From the NCBI RefSeq assembly GCF_024347615.1, contig NZ_AP025508.1:2852001-2916000 (forward strand): a stretch of DNA of 64,000 nt. Direction: 5' to 3'. The position numbers and the translations under genes are program-made. Under the pieces are notes generated by a model. That model was not told the DNA's origin and ran no database searches. It saw only the letters and a program-made list of their open reading frames with translations. Shown one piece after another: positions 25,270-35,446 of the stretch (positions within the stretch are counted from its first letter, which is position 1; every line of letters starts with the position of its first letter). Source of the stretch: Vibrio splendidus. Lineage in GTDB: Bacteria; Pseudomonadota; Gammaproteobacteria; Enterobacterales; Vibrionaceae.

Positions 25270-26127
25270 ATGACTGCTCAAAATATTGATGGAAAGCTAA
25301 TTTCTCAAACGGTTCGCTCTGAAGTAGCGGCACGTGTAAAAGCTCGTACTCAAGCTGGATTACGTGCCCCGGGCCTAGCGGTTGTTTTAGTGGGTGAAGA
25401 CCCGGCATCTCAGGTTTACGTTGGCAGTAAACGCAAAGCGTGTGAAGAAGTTGGTTTCGTCTCGAAATCTTTTGATTTACCAGCAACTGCCACCGAACAT
25501 GAATTGCTAACGCTAGTCGATCAACTCAACGAAGACCCAGAGATTGATGGCATTCTAGTTCAACTGCCTTTACCTGCTGGTATCGATACTACTCACGTTC
25601 TTGAGCGTATCACACCTGAAAAAGACGTTGATGGCTTCCACCCATACAACGTAGGCCGTTTGGCTCAGCGCATGCCTAAGCTGCGCTCTTGTACGCCTAA
25701 AGGCATCATCACCCTGCTTGACCGTTACAACATCGATTTACGCGGCAAGCACGCGGTTGTTGTCGGCGCATCAAACATTGTTGGTCGCCCAATGACTCTA
25801 GAACTGCTTCTAGCAGGTTGTACGACAACAACATGCCACCGCTTCACCAAAGACCTTGAAGGCCACGTACGTCAAGCAGACGTTGTTGTGGTTGCCGTTG
25901 GTAAGCCTAACTTCATTCCTGGTGCTTGGATTAAGAAAGGTGCTGTTGTGGTCGATGTTGGTATCAACCGTTTGGAATCTGGCAAGCTCGTTGGCGACGT
26001 TGAATACGATGTGGCTAAAGAGAGCGCAAGCTTCATCACACCAGTTCCGGGTGGTGTTGGTCCAATGACAGTGGCAAGCCTAATCGAAAATACTATGATC
26101 GCTTGTGAGCAATTTCACTCGAAATAG
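25270..26127 (+). CDS. folD: methylenetetrahydrofolate dehydrogenase/cyclohydrolase
   Basis: FolD interconverts 5,10-methylene-THF and 10-formyl-THF with NADP. The 285-aa protein has both family signatures: the substrate motif around [14 protein letters not shown] with its catalytic Lys, and [18 protein letters not shown] near the C-terminus. The NADP loop is [17 protein letters not shown]. Length is typical. AAGGAAATTC lies before ATG 25270. In E. coli too tRNA-Arg(UCU), argU, lies near folD and serves as a prophage site, so this locus is an old integration hot spot. Confidence 0.97.
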   Translation: MTAQNIDGKLISQTVRSEVAARVKARTQAGLRAPGLAVVLVGEDPASQVYVGSKRKACEEVGFVSKSFDLPATATEHELLTLVDQLNEDPEIDGILVQLPLPAGIDTTHVLERITPEKDVDGFHPYNVGRLAQRMPKLRSCTPKGIITLLDRYNIDLRGKHAVVVGASNIVGRPMTLELLLAGCTTTTCHRFTKDLEGHVRQADVVVVAVGKPNFIPGAWIKKGAVVVDVGINRLESGKLVGDVEYDVAKESASFITPVPGGVGPMTVASLIENTMIACEQFHSK

Positions 26128-26191
26128 CCCGTAAACGACAGTCTCGGTAGCAATACCGCTGACATGAATTGATTGTTACTAAAATAGAATT

Positions 26192-26226
26192 AAAAAGCCG
26201 CAGCGTGAAAACGTTGCGGCTTTTTT
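26192..26226 (+). terminator. terminator after folD
   Basis: A 10-bp stem GCCGCAGCGT/ACGTTGCGGC (one mismatch position at the loop side is not seen) with a GAAA loop is followed by six T. Confidence 0.92.
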
Positions 26227-26284
26227 GATACTGAGCTATTCGTTTGTGATACAAAGATACTCGCTTTTAAGACAGTGCGACTCG

Positions 26285-28099
26285 CTACTTATCTGGAGTA
26301 TCGATACCTTCAATTTCTGCCGAAGGCGGCAATAAACTAATGACCTGACACTCCGTTGATATGAGTTTTTCCAAATCAGAACCTTGTGTCACTAAGCGGA
26401 AATCACCGTCATTAATCACGCCAAGTGGAATCGCTTTAGGGTACAGGGTATTAAACTCATTAAGGTCAAACGCCTCGGTTAAACCCGTGCTCTTAATTTG
26501 GCTGCCTTGAGCCATCAAGGAGTTAAGTTTGGAATAGGTAACCCCTTCTGAAAACAGACTTCTATTGCCATCACGGCTCACCTGATGCCTTTCATGTTTA
26601 TTTTCTGAGGATTCAAGTTCAAACACCTTATTTTCACCAAACTCATCTTGATAGTGCATACTGACTAGTGGGTTGGTTTGACGGTAAGGTGAAACGATCA
26701 TCGCACGCCCTATCCCATCCAATTCCAGATTATTTTCAGCATGGTTCGAAGCTGGATTACCGAAATAGACATTCAAGTTGTCCATGCGCGCTAAGCGAAT
26801 GCTCTCCCAGTTGGTATCAGCAAGCACACTGTTGATGTTGTGTGTCGCCAGCACTTTGGCAAACTGACGTGAAAAATGAGTCGCGCCAAAGAAAATAACC
26901 CCTTGTGCCTTCTCTTGAGTCACACCCAGCCTTCTCGCCCACCAACTCGCGGTTAGGCTTTGAATCACTACCGTACCAATAATGACCAAGAACACCATTG
27001 GCACCAGTAAATCTGCCCCTTCGATTAATTGCTTCTCTTGAAGCTTGATTGCAAATAGAGAAGAGACTGCAGCAGCAACGATCCCGCGAGGTGCCATCCA
27101 GCTCAAAAACCATTTATCTGCTGAAGTAAGATCCGTGCCGATCCCGCTGATCCACACACTCAGAGGACGAGCCACCAGCATGACGACCGCTAATAAGCCA
27201 ATACCGCCCCAACCTATCGAGAGGAAAGTCCCAGAATCAAGCCTGCTCGCTAACAGAATAAACAACGCAGAAATGAGTAACACAGTCAGGGTTTCTTTGA
27301 ACTCAATAATATCTTCGAGATCCAAGCCTTTCACGTTGGCGAGCCAAATACCCATAATGGTTACGGTTAATAAACCGGACTCTTCGCTCAGATCATTTGA
27401 AAAAGAGAACGCCGCCAGCATTAATGTCAGGACCGCCACGTTACGCAAATAGTGCGGAACCCAATGCCCTTGCAGCATCTTGGCAATCAAATAGCCACCG
27501 ATGATCCCTAAGCCCAAACCAATGGCTAAAGTCAGCCCCAATGCCGACAGAACATGGCTTGTCGGATCGGCTGAAGAGACAATGTATTCGTAAACGAGAA
27601 CGGCAAACAGAGCGCCAATCGGGTCAATCACTATCCCTTCCCAGCGCAAGATACTGCCTAGCGAAGATTTGGGTTGAATGCTGCGCAGCATGGGAACAAT
27701 CACCGTTGGGCCAGTCACCACGACTAATGCAGCAAACAGCGCCGCCAATGGCCAACTGAAATCGACAAAATAATAAGCCCCCACCACGATGCACGCCCAT
27801 GTAATCAACATGCCGAAACTCACTAAGTGAGTCACCATGCGGCCATGGCCTCTGATTTCTTTGAAATTAAGAGTCAATGCACCTTCAAACAGAATGATGG
27901 CGACCCCTAATGAAATCAACGGGAACAGTACATCACCAAAAATGGCGTCGGGATTAAGGATGTTAAGACCGGGACCTAAAAGTAGTCCGACAATAAGAAG
28001 AGGAAGGATGGCTGGAAGACGCAAACGCCAACCTAACAATTGACACGTTAAGGACAGCAGTCCAATTAACGCCAAAGAAGAAGTAATCGACAAATCCAT
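26285..28099 (-). CDS. CPA1-type cation:proton antiporter with RCK-like tail
   Basis: A 604-aa inner-membrane antiporter. Residues 1-400 hold about 12 transmembrane helices typical of Na+/H+ exchangers; key segments are FEGALTLNFKEIRGH and VVTGPTVIVPMLRSI, then EGIVIDPIGALFAVLVYEY with its conserved Asp. Residues about 415-500 form a Rossmann/RCK-N-like region (GVIFFGATHFSRQFAKVLA), and the end is a soluble tail. It exports Na+ or K+ against protons; ion choice is not clear. ATG 28099 follows AGGGGCA; a longer start at 28159 adds 20 unlikely residues. Confidence 0.87.
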   Translation of the reverse strand: MDLSITSSLALIGLLSLTCQLLGWRLRLPAILPLLIVGLLLGPGLNILNPDAIFGDVLFPLISLGVAIILFEGALTLNFKEIRGHGRMVTHLVSFGMLITWACIVVGAYYFVDFSWPLAALFAALVVVTGPTVIVPMLRSIQPKSSLGSILRWEGIVIDPIGALFAVLVYEYIVSSADPTSHVLSALGLTLAIGLGLGIIGGYLIAKMLQGHWVPHYLRNVAVLTLMLAAFSFSNDLSEESGLLTVTIMGIWLANVKGLDLEDIIEFKETLTVLLISALFILLASRLDSGTFLSIGWGGIGLLAVVMLVARPLSVWISGIGTDLTSADKWFLSWMAPRGIVAAAVSSLFAIKLQEKQLIEGADLLVPMVFLVIIGTVVIQSLTASWWARRLGVTQEKAQGVIFFGATHFSRQFAKVLATHNINSVLADTNWESIRLARMDNLNVYFGNPASNHAENNLELDGIGRAMIVSPYRQTNPLVSMHYQDEFGENKVFELESSENKHERHQVSRDGNRSLFSEGVTYSKLNSLMAQGSQIKSTGLTEAFDLNEFNTLYPKAIPLGVINDGDFRLVTQGSDLEKLISTECQVISLLPPSAEIEGIDTPDK

Positions 28100-28286
28100 T
28101 TGTGCCCCTAAAAAAAATTCGTACCACACCTTGTGATACAAACCTATTTGCTGAAACAAGAAAGCCTATGTCATTAAACTATAGGCTCTCTTTTTCATGC
28201 TAACCGAATATTAGTGTGATTAATCAGTCACTTTACTATAGGGGAAATAAAGTGACTGACTCATCCACTCTGTACTTATCATCTAG

Positions 28287-29486
28287 CTAAAGAGAAAGCA
28301 CCACGCCGGCAATCGCTGCGCTCATTAAGTTGGCAAGCACACCCGCACAAATCGCTTTAAAACCGTATTGTGAGATGAAAGAACGACGCTCTGGAACTAA
28401 GCTACCCAAACCGCCAATCAAAATTGCCATCGTAGAGATGTTTGCAAAACCGCATAGCGCGAAAGTAACGATCGCTTTTGAGTGCTCACTCAGTGCGTCT
28501 TTTACGTCCATTAACTGGATGAAAGCCACAAACTCGTTCACAACGATCTTGTTACCGATCAGCGAGCCTGCAACCACAGCCTCAGACCACGGCACACCGA
28601 TCAGCCATGCAACAGGTGCGAACACATAACCTAGGATAAGTTCGAAGCTTAGGTTTACGCCAAACCAGCCACCAACAATACCTAACAAGCCATTCAGCAT
28701 TGCTATCACACTAATAAAGGCCAGAAGTGTCGCGCCCACAGCAACGGCAATACGAAGTCCAGACATAGCCCCATCGGCCATAGCCTCAACGACGTTCGTT
28801 GCTCGTGGAATTTCAACGTCAGACTCAATATTTTCTTGAGCCTCATCTGCGCTACCAGGTACCAAAATCTTGGCCATCAATAGACCAGCAGGAGCAGACA
28901 TGAATGCCGCAGCGATCAGGTAGTTCAAATCAACACCAAGCGATGCATAACCGACTAACGTGCCACCAGCTACAGAAGCCAAACCACACACCATCACAGC
29001 AAACAGCTGTGAATCCGTCATGTGCTTCAAGTAAGGTTTAACCACCAATGGCGCTTCGATCATGCCAACAAAAATATTCGCAGTTGCAGACAATGACTCC
29101 GCACGACCTGTACCTAAGAACTTTTGCAAAGCACCGCCGATTAGGTTGATCACTTTTGGCATAAAGCCGATGTGGTACAAACCTGAAATCAATGCAGAGA
29201 AAAAGATAATGATGCCGAGAACGTTAATAGCGAAAACAAATCCGTTATTCGTTAGGCCACCAAATAGGAAGTTAATCCCCTCTTGACCGTAGTTGATCAA
29301 ACTAGACACTGCACCAGTGGCTGCATTCAGCACTTCTTTACCCATTGGCACATACAGAACCAGTAGGGCGAATGAGATTTGCAGTAAGAAAGCCAAAGAG
29401 ACTGTTCTTAGCGGGATATTTTTTCTGTCCGTAGATAGTAACCAAGCGGTTACTAAAATAGTGATAATTCCAAGTAGGGAAGCCAT
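28287..29486 (-). CDS. nupC: NupC-family nucleoside transporter
   Basis: A 399-aa concentrative nucleoside transporter of the CNT family, like V. cholerae vcCNT. Conserved blocks are ANIFVGMIEAPLVVKPYL and GLASVAGGTLVGYASLGV, then LIGVPWSEAVVAGSLIG and VNEFVAF, which hold nucleoside- and sodium-binding residues. About ten hydrophobic segments are visible. It imports nucleosides with Na+ into the cytoplasm. Start ATG 29486; an in-frame TTG lies three codons upstream. The symbol is by family; Vibrio has several NupC paralogues. Confidence 0.85.
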   Translation of the reverse strand: MASLLGIITILVTAWLLSTDRKNIPLRTVSLAFLLQISFALLVLYVPMGKEVLNAATGAVSSLINYGQEGINFLFGGLTNNGFVFAINVLGIIIFFSALISGLYHIGFMPKVINLIGGALQKFLGTGRAESLSATANIFVGMIEAPLVVKPYLKHMTDSQLFAVMVCGLASVAGGTLVGYASLGVDLNYLIAAAFMSAPAGLLMAKILVPGSADEAQENIESDVEIPRATNVVEAMADGAMSGLRIAVAVGATLLAFISVIAMLNGLLGIVGGWFGVNLSFELILGYVFAPVAWLIGVPWSEAVVAGSLIGNKIVVNEFVAFIQLMDVKDALSEHSKAIVTFALCGFANISTMAILIGGLGSLVPERRSFISQYGFKAICAGVLANLMSAAIAGVVLSL

Positions 29487-29691
29487 GTGCGTCAACCTAA
29501 AAGTTGTAGGTAGGAAAAGCGACGCATTCTATAGAGGAAATCGTTTGCGGCAAGTTGAGGTTGTTAATGTGATGTTGGTTGAATCACCCTTTAATAGCCC
29601 ATCCCACTAAGTTATTGAATTTTAATAATTAACTTTGATTAAAAAACAAACTTTTTCCATATGGAAATTATATTTATAGATTGGGAAACAG

Positions 29692-30636
29692 TTAGCGGTG
29701 CAGTTCAACGCAGGTTTTGAGGTTTTTGTCCCAATAAGTCGGCGATCCGATATGATCTTTGATGAACTCAATCACTGCTGAAAGCTTCTTCGGCATGTTC
29801 TTTCGGCTCGGATACACGGCATAAAATGGCATCAGCTGACTTGCTCGCCATTCCGGTAAAACTTGGATGAGCTTGCCCGTTCTAAACTCTTCTTTGACTA
29901 AGTAAGTCGCTAGGTAAGCAACGCCCCAACCTGATACTGCCGCGTCTCGTACCGCTTCAGCCAAATCCACCGAGTAATCGCCCGCCACTTTAACACTGAG
30001 ATTTTCTTGGCCGTTATCAAATGCCCATGACGTGTAATCACGTTCACGGCTGCGGTAGATAAGGCAGTTATGGTCAATCAGATCAGATGGCACGTGTGGA
30101 GTCCCTGCCTTAATCAGATAATCCGGTGATGCGGCTACCACAAACTGGCTGTCGGCTAGGCGTTGTGCAATGTATCCTTCAGGCAGGTCTTCATTGTTGG
30201 TGATCCAGAGATCCAAGCGCTCCTCAATCATGTCCACTTTGTAATCGAACAAATGCACTTCAATTCTCAGCTGAGGGTAAAGCTGTCTAAGCTGGTCAAT
30301 CGCTGGAATGATATGCAGTGTGCCAAATGACTGAGACAGGCCTATACGGAATATTCCAGAAATGTCGTCACGCTGGCTATCCATGTCCATTTGAGCCGCT
30401 TTCACCGTATTGAACAGCTGCTCACAATGCTGATAGAACACTTCTCCAGCTTCGGTTAACGTAAGGCTGCGTGTGGTTCTTTGCACTAACTTGATACCTA
30501 TCGAATCCTCGAGCAAAGCAATTTGTTTACTGATGTGAGATACCGACACATTCAAGCTTTTTGCTGCACTGGTAAAGCCTTCATGCTTGATTAACGCATG
30601 AAATATCACCATCTGTGCGGCTCTATCTGTTAGCAC
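29692..30636 (-). CDS. LysR-family transcriptional regulator
   Basis: A 314-aa regulator. The N-terminal winged HTH reads GFTSAAKSLNVSVSHISKQI with ALLEDSIGIKLVQRTTRSLTL, and the rest is the two-lobed effector domain (GIFRIGLSQSFGTLHIIPAI onward). The CrgA-like subgroup is suggested by the C-terminal YAVYPSRKNMPKKLSAVIEFI. The inducer and targets are unknown. The start is GTG 30636 with GAAGGTGG upstream. It is a single gene between the nucleoside transporter and the transglycosylase and reads in the same direction as both. Confidence 0.9.
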   Translation of the reverse strand: MLTDRAAQMVIFHALIKHEGFTSAAKSLNVSVSHISKQIALLEDSIGIKLVQRTTRSLTLTEAGEVFYQHCEQLFNTVKAAQMDMDSQRDDISGIFRIGLSQSFGTLHIIPAIDQLRQLYPQLRIEVHLFDYKVDMIEERLDLWITNNEDLPEGYIAQRLADSQFVVAASPDYLIKAGTPHVPSDLIDHNCLIYRSRERDYTSWAFDNGQENLSVKVAGDYSVDLAEAVRDAAVSGWGVAYLATYLVKEEFRTGKLIQVLPEWRASQLMPFYAVYPSRKNMPKKLSAVIEFIKDHIGSPTYWDKNLKTCVELHR

Positions 30637-30670
30637 AAAACCACCTTCTTAAACATCTGAAATATAAAAT

Positions 30671-30696
30671 AAAAAGGACTCCGAAGAGTCCTTTAA
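30671..30696 (-). terminator. terminator after the transglycosylase gene
   Basis: The stem AAAGGACTC/GAGTCCTTT with a CGAA loop is followed on the minus strand by a T-rich tract. Confidence 0.85.
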
Positions 30697-30764
30697 TCTG
30701 TTCTGCCTATAGTAGGCTAAATGCTATTCAAAGCGACCTAGTTCTATTAATCAAATTAGGTCGA

Positions 30765-31763
30765 TTAATCAAACTTAATTCTATCGGCTAGGTGACTGAC
30801 AGCCAAAGCAAAGTAGTAAGAACGATTCCACTTCATTAACACATTGTAGTTGTTGTAAATGAGGTACGAACGACCCGTTTCATCGTCCGGCATTATCAAC
30901 CAAGCTTTGATGTCTTCATCAAGTGTAGGCAGTGGGCGATCGTCATAACGCTTAATACCAAGTTCAGACCACTCTTTTAGGTATTTCGCTTTGTCTTCGT
31001 CTCGACCTTGCATCTCAATAGACACGGTTGATGGAACGTGAACCTGACGCCCCCAAGTATATTTGTCATCCCAACCCGATTGGCTGAGATAATTAGCCGC
31101 CGAAGCAAACACGTCTTCTTCGGTACCCCAAATATCTTTCTTGCCATCACCACTGCCATCAGCGGCGTAAGCTAAGAATGAGCTTGGCATAAACTGAGGT
31201 TGACCCATCGCGCCGGCCCAAGAGCCTTTCATCTCTTTTGGTGCAATATGGCCTTGATCAAGTATCTTCAATGCCGCCATCGCTTCGCTACGGAAGAAGG
31301 CTTCTCTGCGACCTTCATAAGCCATGGTTGTTAGAGCATCAATAACACTGTAATTCCCCGTGAACTTACCAAAATTACTCTCTACACCCCATAGAGCGAC
31401 AATGAATCTTGGTTGAACACCATATTCATCACCAATACGCTTTAACGCCGTGTAGTGTTTCTTATAGAGTGATCTCGCCTGCTTCACTTTCCAGTCAGGA
31501 ACCGCACGTGGAATGTATTCATCCAGAGTCAGTTTCTTTTCAGGTTGGTTTTTGTCGGCTTTTACCGCTCTTGGCTTAAACGTCACACCATCAAAAGCTT
31601 CATCAATGATCGCTTCCGAAATACCTTCTTCACGACCTTGTTGCTTTAGTTTTTCTACATATTGCTCAAAGCTAAGCTCTTCAGCTTGAACTGAGCCAAT
31701 GGTCAGGCTATTACCCAATAGTAATGCCGACACAGCCAATATGGTTTTCGAAAATTTACTCAA
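30765..31763 (-). CDS. lytic murein transglycosylase, MltB family
   Basis: A 332-aa periplasmic enzyme that cleaves peptidoglycan glycans to 1,6-anhydro ends. A Sec signal peptide is visible (TILAVSALLLGNSLTIGSVQA). The catalytic Glu is in FIVALWGVESNFGKFTGNYS, followed by GSWAGAMGQPQFMPSSFL and YAADGSGDGKKDIWG, all diagnostic for the SLT family 3/MltB domain. No lipobox is seen, so unlike E. coli MltB it is probably soluble. The ycgL gene lies 30 nt upstream, so the two may be cotranscribed. Confidence 0.9.
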   Translation of the reverse strand: MSKFSKTILAVSALLLGNSLTIGSVQAEELSFEQYVEKLKQQGREEGISEAIIDEAFDGVTFKPRAVKADKNQPEKKLTLDEYIPRAVPDWKVKQARSLYKKHYTALKRIGDEYGVQPRFIVALWGVESNFGKFTGNYSVIDALTTMAYEGRREAFFRSEAMAALKILDQGHIAPKEMKGSWAGAMGQPQFMPSSFLAYAADGSGDGKKDIWGTEEDVFASAANYLSQSGWDDKYTWGRQVHVPSTVSIEMQGRDEDKAKYLKEWSELGIKRYDDRPLPTLDEDIKAWLIMPDDETGRSYLIYNNYNVLMKWNRSYYFALAVSHLADRIKFD

Positions 31764-31793
31764 CGATCACTCCTCCTTGAATTGAGGTGGCTA

Positions 31794-32084
31794 TCACTCT
31801 TCGTCTTGACCTTTTTTTTGAGCTTTACGCTCTTTATGAAGCTCAAGTTCGTTAACTGGTGGTGGCGGAACCTGCAAAAAGAAACCATCGGTGTTCAGTG
31901 ATTCTCTCACTTTATCGATGTTCACTTGAGCCAGTTTACGACCGTCCATTTTAATTACCATTACAAAACTAGGTTTACCAAACATTTGCATCAATGCGTC
32001 AGGAACTTGTGAAAAATCATCCTTCTTAGGGATATAAAGGTATGTTCCTTCTTTCTTTGAACTTTTATATATAGAACACAGCAT
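31794..32084 (-). CDS. ycgL: YcgL family protein
   Basis: A 96-aa protein. The N-terminal [18 protein letters not shown] and [15 protein letters not shown] are hallmarks of the YcgL domain; the tail is charged and probably disordered. Its role is unclear. In gammaproteobacteria it lies beside minC, with opposite orientation, as here. Confidence 0.9.
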   Translation of the reverse strand: MLCSIYKSSKKEGTYLYIPKKDDFSQVPDALMQMFGKPSFVMVIKMDGRKLAQVNIDKVRESLNTDGFFLQVPPPPVNELELHKERKAQKKGQDEE

Positions 32085-32305
32085 GACAAACCTTTTTTAA
32101 ATGTTTATGACTACAAAACTCTCACTTGCGAGATCAATAGTTTATGTTAGGGAAATATTGGGAACAAAACGTTCATTTGACAACAAGATTACTTGCTGTG
32201 CTTGGTTTGGGAATATAACATGATAAACCTAGTTTCAGGCAATGCCCTTTATTTTATTGATAAAGAAATTGTACCAATCCGCTATTGAGGTCCTGTAGTT
32301 TTTCG

Positions 32306-32968
32306 ATGTCTAGTAACCCAGATCTAAAAGGTAGCAGTTTCACGCTATCTGTTTTGCACTTATCCGATGATCAAGTCGAAAATGCAGTGTCTTTTCTTCA
32401 AGAGAAGGTAGACCAGGCACCCACTTTTTTCGCAGCTGCGCCTGTTGTTATCAACATTAGCAAAGTCGCGGGCGATATAGATTTCGTGCAACTGAAAAAT
32501 GGTATATCTCAAGCGGGCATGATCCCGGTTGGTGTGGCAGGCTGTTCAGATAAACGCATGCAAAACTTAGCCAGAGATGCAGGTTTTGCCGTGATGACAG
32601 CAAGTAAATCACCTTCTCAAGCTCCGGCGAAGATGGCCCCGATAAAGGTGGTGAGAACCCCGATACGTTCTGGTCAGCAAGTGTATGCCAAAGACGGTGA
32701 TTTGCTGATTCTTAGCCACGTAAGCGCGGGCGCAGAAGTAATTGCCGATGGCAGCATCCATATTCATGGCACGCTACGCGGTCGTGCAATTGCAGGTGCA
32801 AGTGGTCAAACTGAAGCAAAAATAATTTGTAATGATTTACAAGCCGAGCTGGTTTCCATTGCAGGAAATTACTGGCTCAGCGATCAAATTGAAAGCGAGT
32901 ACTGGCAGAAGAAAACCATGTTCAGTATGGCAAACGATGTATTACACGTTGATGTCCTCGCAATATAA
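32306..32968 (+). CDS. minC: septum site-determining protein MinC
   Basis: MinC inhibits FtsZ polymers away from midcell. The 220-aa protein has the N-terminal FtsZ-binding domain ([19 protein letters not shown]) and the C-terminal beta-helix with [20 protein letters not shown] and [16 protein letters not shown], which binds MinD. The first ATG at 32306 is chosen; a TTG at 32285 is possible. It is first of the minCDE operon, 21 nt before minD. Confidence 0.95.
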   Translation: MSSNPDLKGSSFTLSVLHLSDDQVENAVSFLQEKVDQAPTFFAAAPVVINISKVAGDIDFVQLKNGISQAGMIPVGVAGCSDKRMQNLARDAGFAVMTASKSPSQAPAKMAPIKVVRTPIRSGQQVYAKDGDLLILSHVSAGAEVIADGSIHIHGTLRGRAIAGASGQTEAKIICNDLQAELVSIAGNYWLSDQIESEYWQKKTMFSMANDVLHVDVLAI

Positions 32969-32989
32969 GAGAAATAAAAGGAAAACAGA

Positions 32990-33802
32990 ATGGCACGCAT
33001 TATCGTTGTAACGTCGGGTAAAGGCGGGGTAGGCAAAACGACCTCCAGTGCAGCTATTGCCTCGGGTCTGGCTTTAAAAGGGAAGAAAACCGCAGTCATC
33101 GACTTTGATATTGGTCTGCGTAACCTAGATTTAATCATGGGTTGTGAGCGTCGTGTTGTGTACGACTTCGTTAATGTTATCAATGGTGAAGCGACGCTGA
33201 ACCAAGCGATGATCAAAGACAAGCGTACAGAGAACCTGTTCATTCTTCCTGCTTCTCAAACTCGTGATAAAGACGCACTAACAAAAGATGGCGTTCGTCG
33301 TGTGTTTGATGAATTGGATGAAATGGGCTTTGATTTCATCATCTGTGATTCTCCTGCGGGTATCGAGCAAGGCGCTCTAATGGCGTTGTATTTCGCTGAT
33401 GAAGCGATTGTGACGACTAACCCTGAAGTCTCTTCTGTACGCGACTCAGACCGTATTCTAGGTATTCTTGACTCTAAATCTCGTCGTTCAGAAGACGGCT
33501 TAGAGCCAGTGAAAACACACCTTCTACTGACTCGCTACAATCCAGCACGCGTAACTCAAGGTGAGATGCTCAGTGTTGAAGACGTTGAAGAAATCCTGCA
33601 CATCTCTCTACTGGGTGTAATTCCAGAGAGCCAGGCCGTACTGAACGCATCGAACAAGGGTGTGCCAGTTATCTTTGACGAAGCAACCGACGCAGGTATG
33701 GCTTACAATGATACTGTAGAGCGACTACTGGGTAGCCAAGTGGACTTCCGTTTCTTAACGGAACAGAAGAAAGGCATCTTCAAAAGACTGTTCGGGGGCT
33801 AA
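32990..33802 (+). CDS. minD: septum site-determining ATPase MinD
   Basis: A 270-aa ParA-type ATPase that carries MinC to the membrane and oscillates with MinE. The deviant Walker A is GKGGVGKTTSSAA near the start, switch II FIICDSPAGIEQGA, and the C-terminal amphipathic helix KKGIFKRLFGG anchors it to the membrane. An AAAAGGAAAA site precedes ATG 32990. Six nucleotides separate it from minE. Confidence 0.98.
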   Translation: MARIIVVTSGKGGVGKTTSSAAIASGLALKGKKTAVIDFDIGLRNLDLIMGCERRVVYDFVNVINGEATLNQAMIKDKRTENLFILPASQTRDKDALTKDGVRRVFDELDEMGFDFIICDSPAGIEQGALMALYFADEAIVTTNPEVSSVRDSDRILGILDSKSRRSEDGLEPVKTHLLLTRYNPARVTQGEMLSVEDVEEILHISLLGVIPESQAVLNASNKGVPVIFDEATDAGMAYNDTVERLLGSQVDFRFLTEQKKGIFKRLFGG

Positions 33803-33808
33803 TACGCA

Positions 33809-34072
33809 ATGTCATTATTAGAGTTTTTTAGACCACAGAAAAAGACAACCGCAAACCTAGCCAAAGAACGTTTGCAGATCATTGTTGCAGAGCGACGCAG
33901 CCATGACGACCCAGCGCCGTCTTACCTGCCGCAACTAAAAGAAGACATCTTGAAGTGTATTGCAAAGTACGTTGAAGTCGATCCATCAATGGTTGATCTG
34001 ACGTTCGAACATAAAGATGACGACATCTCAGTATTAGAGTTGAACGTTAAGCTTCCAGAAGAAGATCGATAA
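33809..34072 (+). CDS. minE: cell division topological specificity factor MinE
   Basis: An 87-aa protein with the membrane-targeting start [20 protein letters not shown], the MinD-activating helix [11 protein letters not shown], and the C-terminal topology domain. It stimulates the MinD ATPase and drives pole-to-pole oscillation. It ends the min operon and is followed by a strong terminator. Confidence 0.97.
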   Translation: MSLLEFFRPQKKTTANLAKERLQIIVAERRSHDDPAPSYLPQLKEDILKCIAKYVEVDPSMVDLTFEHKDDDISVLELNVKLPEEDR

Positions 34073-34105
34073 CTAGAGCCTGAGCTGTGCTTATCAATAC
34101 TCAAT

Positions 34106-34133
34106 AAAAAAGAGAGCCTAGGCTCTCTTTTTT
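34106..34133. terminator. terminator after minE
   Basis: AAAAGAGAGCC-TA-GGCTCTCTTTT is a near-perfect stem flanked by A and T runs. It lies between convergent minE and rnd. Confidence 0.9.
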
Positions 34134-34185
34134 GTGTCTGAAACTTTTATCTCTAAAGCATTCGTTGCTTACTACAAAACTAAAG

Positions 34186-35304
34186 TTACTTGATTGCTTT
34201 ATTTAGCTTCTCGCCAACGACATCTAGACGCCAACCTTGCATTACATCAGGCAGCTTCTCTGGATTACGATCGTACTTCCAAATCCAGCTTAACACTTGA
34301 TTAAGTTGCTTCTTCGATGCCAAAAACTCAGTCGCTAAACCACTGTGTTGCGATGCTGTTTTCACTTCATCTTTCAACACTTTGAAGAGTTGCTTGTAAC
34401 CTGGGTAGTCCATTAGACGTTCTACTGGCGCTGGGTACTCTTCTTCTGGCGTATGCTCAGCCAATTTCACGATTGAGCTGATCTTCGCACCATGGCGACG
34501 TACAGAGCGGTAATCAAACCCTTCTTGCTCCATATGTTTAGGATCTTTCATCGCGAAACGCGCTACTACCCATAAGTCTTGCTCTTTAAAGACAAAGTTC
34601 AACGCTAAATCACGCTTAATCGCTTCTTTTAAACGCCAAGTTGCTAGAGGTCTTAAAATAGCTAGCTGTTGAGGTTTTAGCTGCCACGCGCCTTTAATAT
34701 CAAGGTAAGCGTTGTCTGGGTTTGCTTTACGGATGCGCTTAGCCACTTGTAAATCAGACTCTTGTTGCGCCGCTTCCCACCAGCCTGCTTCCATCACTTT
34801 TTCGAGAAGCTTGTTGTACATTGGCATCAAGTAGTGAACGTCTGCCGCTGCATAGTCGAGTTGCTTTTGAGAAAGCGGACGCGCTAGCCAGTCAGTTCGA
34901 GATTCACTCTTATCTAGGTCAACACCTACAAACTCAGAAACTAGAGCCGCAAAGCCAGTTGAAAGACCATGACCTAAGAAGGCTGCCATGATCTGCGTAT
35001 CAACCATTGGTGTTGGCGTACAGCCAAATGCGTTCTGGAATACTTCTAGATCTTCGCCACACGCGTGCAACACTTTCAGTACTGAAGTGTCTTTCAACAG
35101 CCCAACAAACGGGGTCATTTCATCAAGAGCAATAGGATCAATCAGTGACAGCGTTTCACCATCAAATAACTGAATTAAGCCTAATTGAGGGTAATAGGTT
35201 CTTGTACGAACGAACTCTGTATCAAGCATAACAACATCGGCTTCACGTGCTTGTTGGCAAACTCGCTCAAGGTCTTTAACTTGGGTAATGATTTGATAAT
35301 CCAC
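34186..35304 (-). CDS. rnd: ribonuclease D
   Basis: RNase D trims tRNA 3' ends as a DEDD exonuclease. The 372-aa protein shows ExoI VVMLDTEFVRTRTYYPQLG, ExoII DTQIMAAFLGHGLS, and ExoIII DYAAADVHYLMPMY, followed by the DKSESRTDWLARPL block and C-terminal HRDC domains. The GTG at 35304 (VDYQIITQ) matches the E. coli start MNYQMITT and has GTGAGAG upstream; the longer reading to 35379 does not resemble the family. In the enterobacterial order rnd-fadD-slp-tsaB. Confidence 0.94.
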   Translation of the reverse strand: MDYQIITQVKDLERVCQQAREADVVMLDTEFVRTRTYYPQLGLIQLFDGETLSLIDPIALDEMTPFVGLLKDTSVLKVLHACGEDLEVFQNAFGCTPTPMVDTQIMAAFLGHGLSTGFAALVSEFVGVDLDKSESRTDWLARPLSQKQLDYAAADVHYLMPMYNKLLEKVMEAGWWEAAQQESDLQVAKRIRKANPDNAYLDIKGAWQLKPQQLAILRPLATWRLKEAIKRDLALNFVFKEQDLWVVARFAMKDPKHMEQEGFDYRSVRRHGAKISSIVKLAEHTPEEEYPAPVERLMDYPGYKQLFKVLKDEVKTASQHSGLATEFLASKKQLNQVLSWIWKYDRNPEKLPDVMQGWRLDVVGEKLNKAIK

Positions 35305-35446
35305 AAAAACTCTCACTGATTTTACTTTGATCGCCGGATACAAAAATGCCGACATTAACTGTCGGCATTCTAACACCATTTTTCAGCGCTCGCTTAGATT
35401 AAGCGCCCGAATGGTTTCGGGGGCTAATTTCTCGCAAACCCGTGCA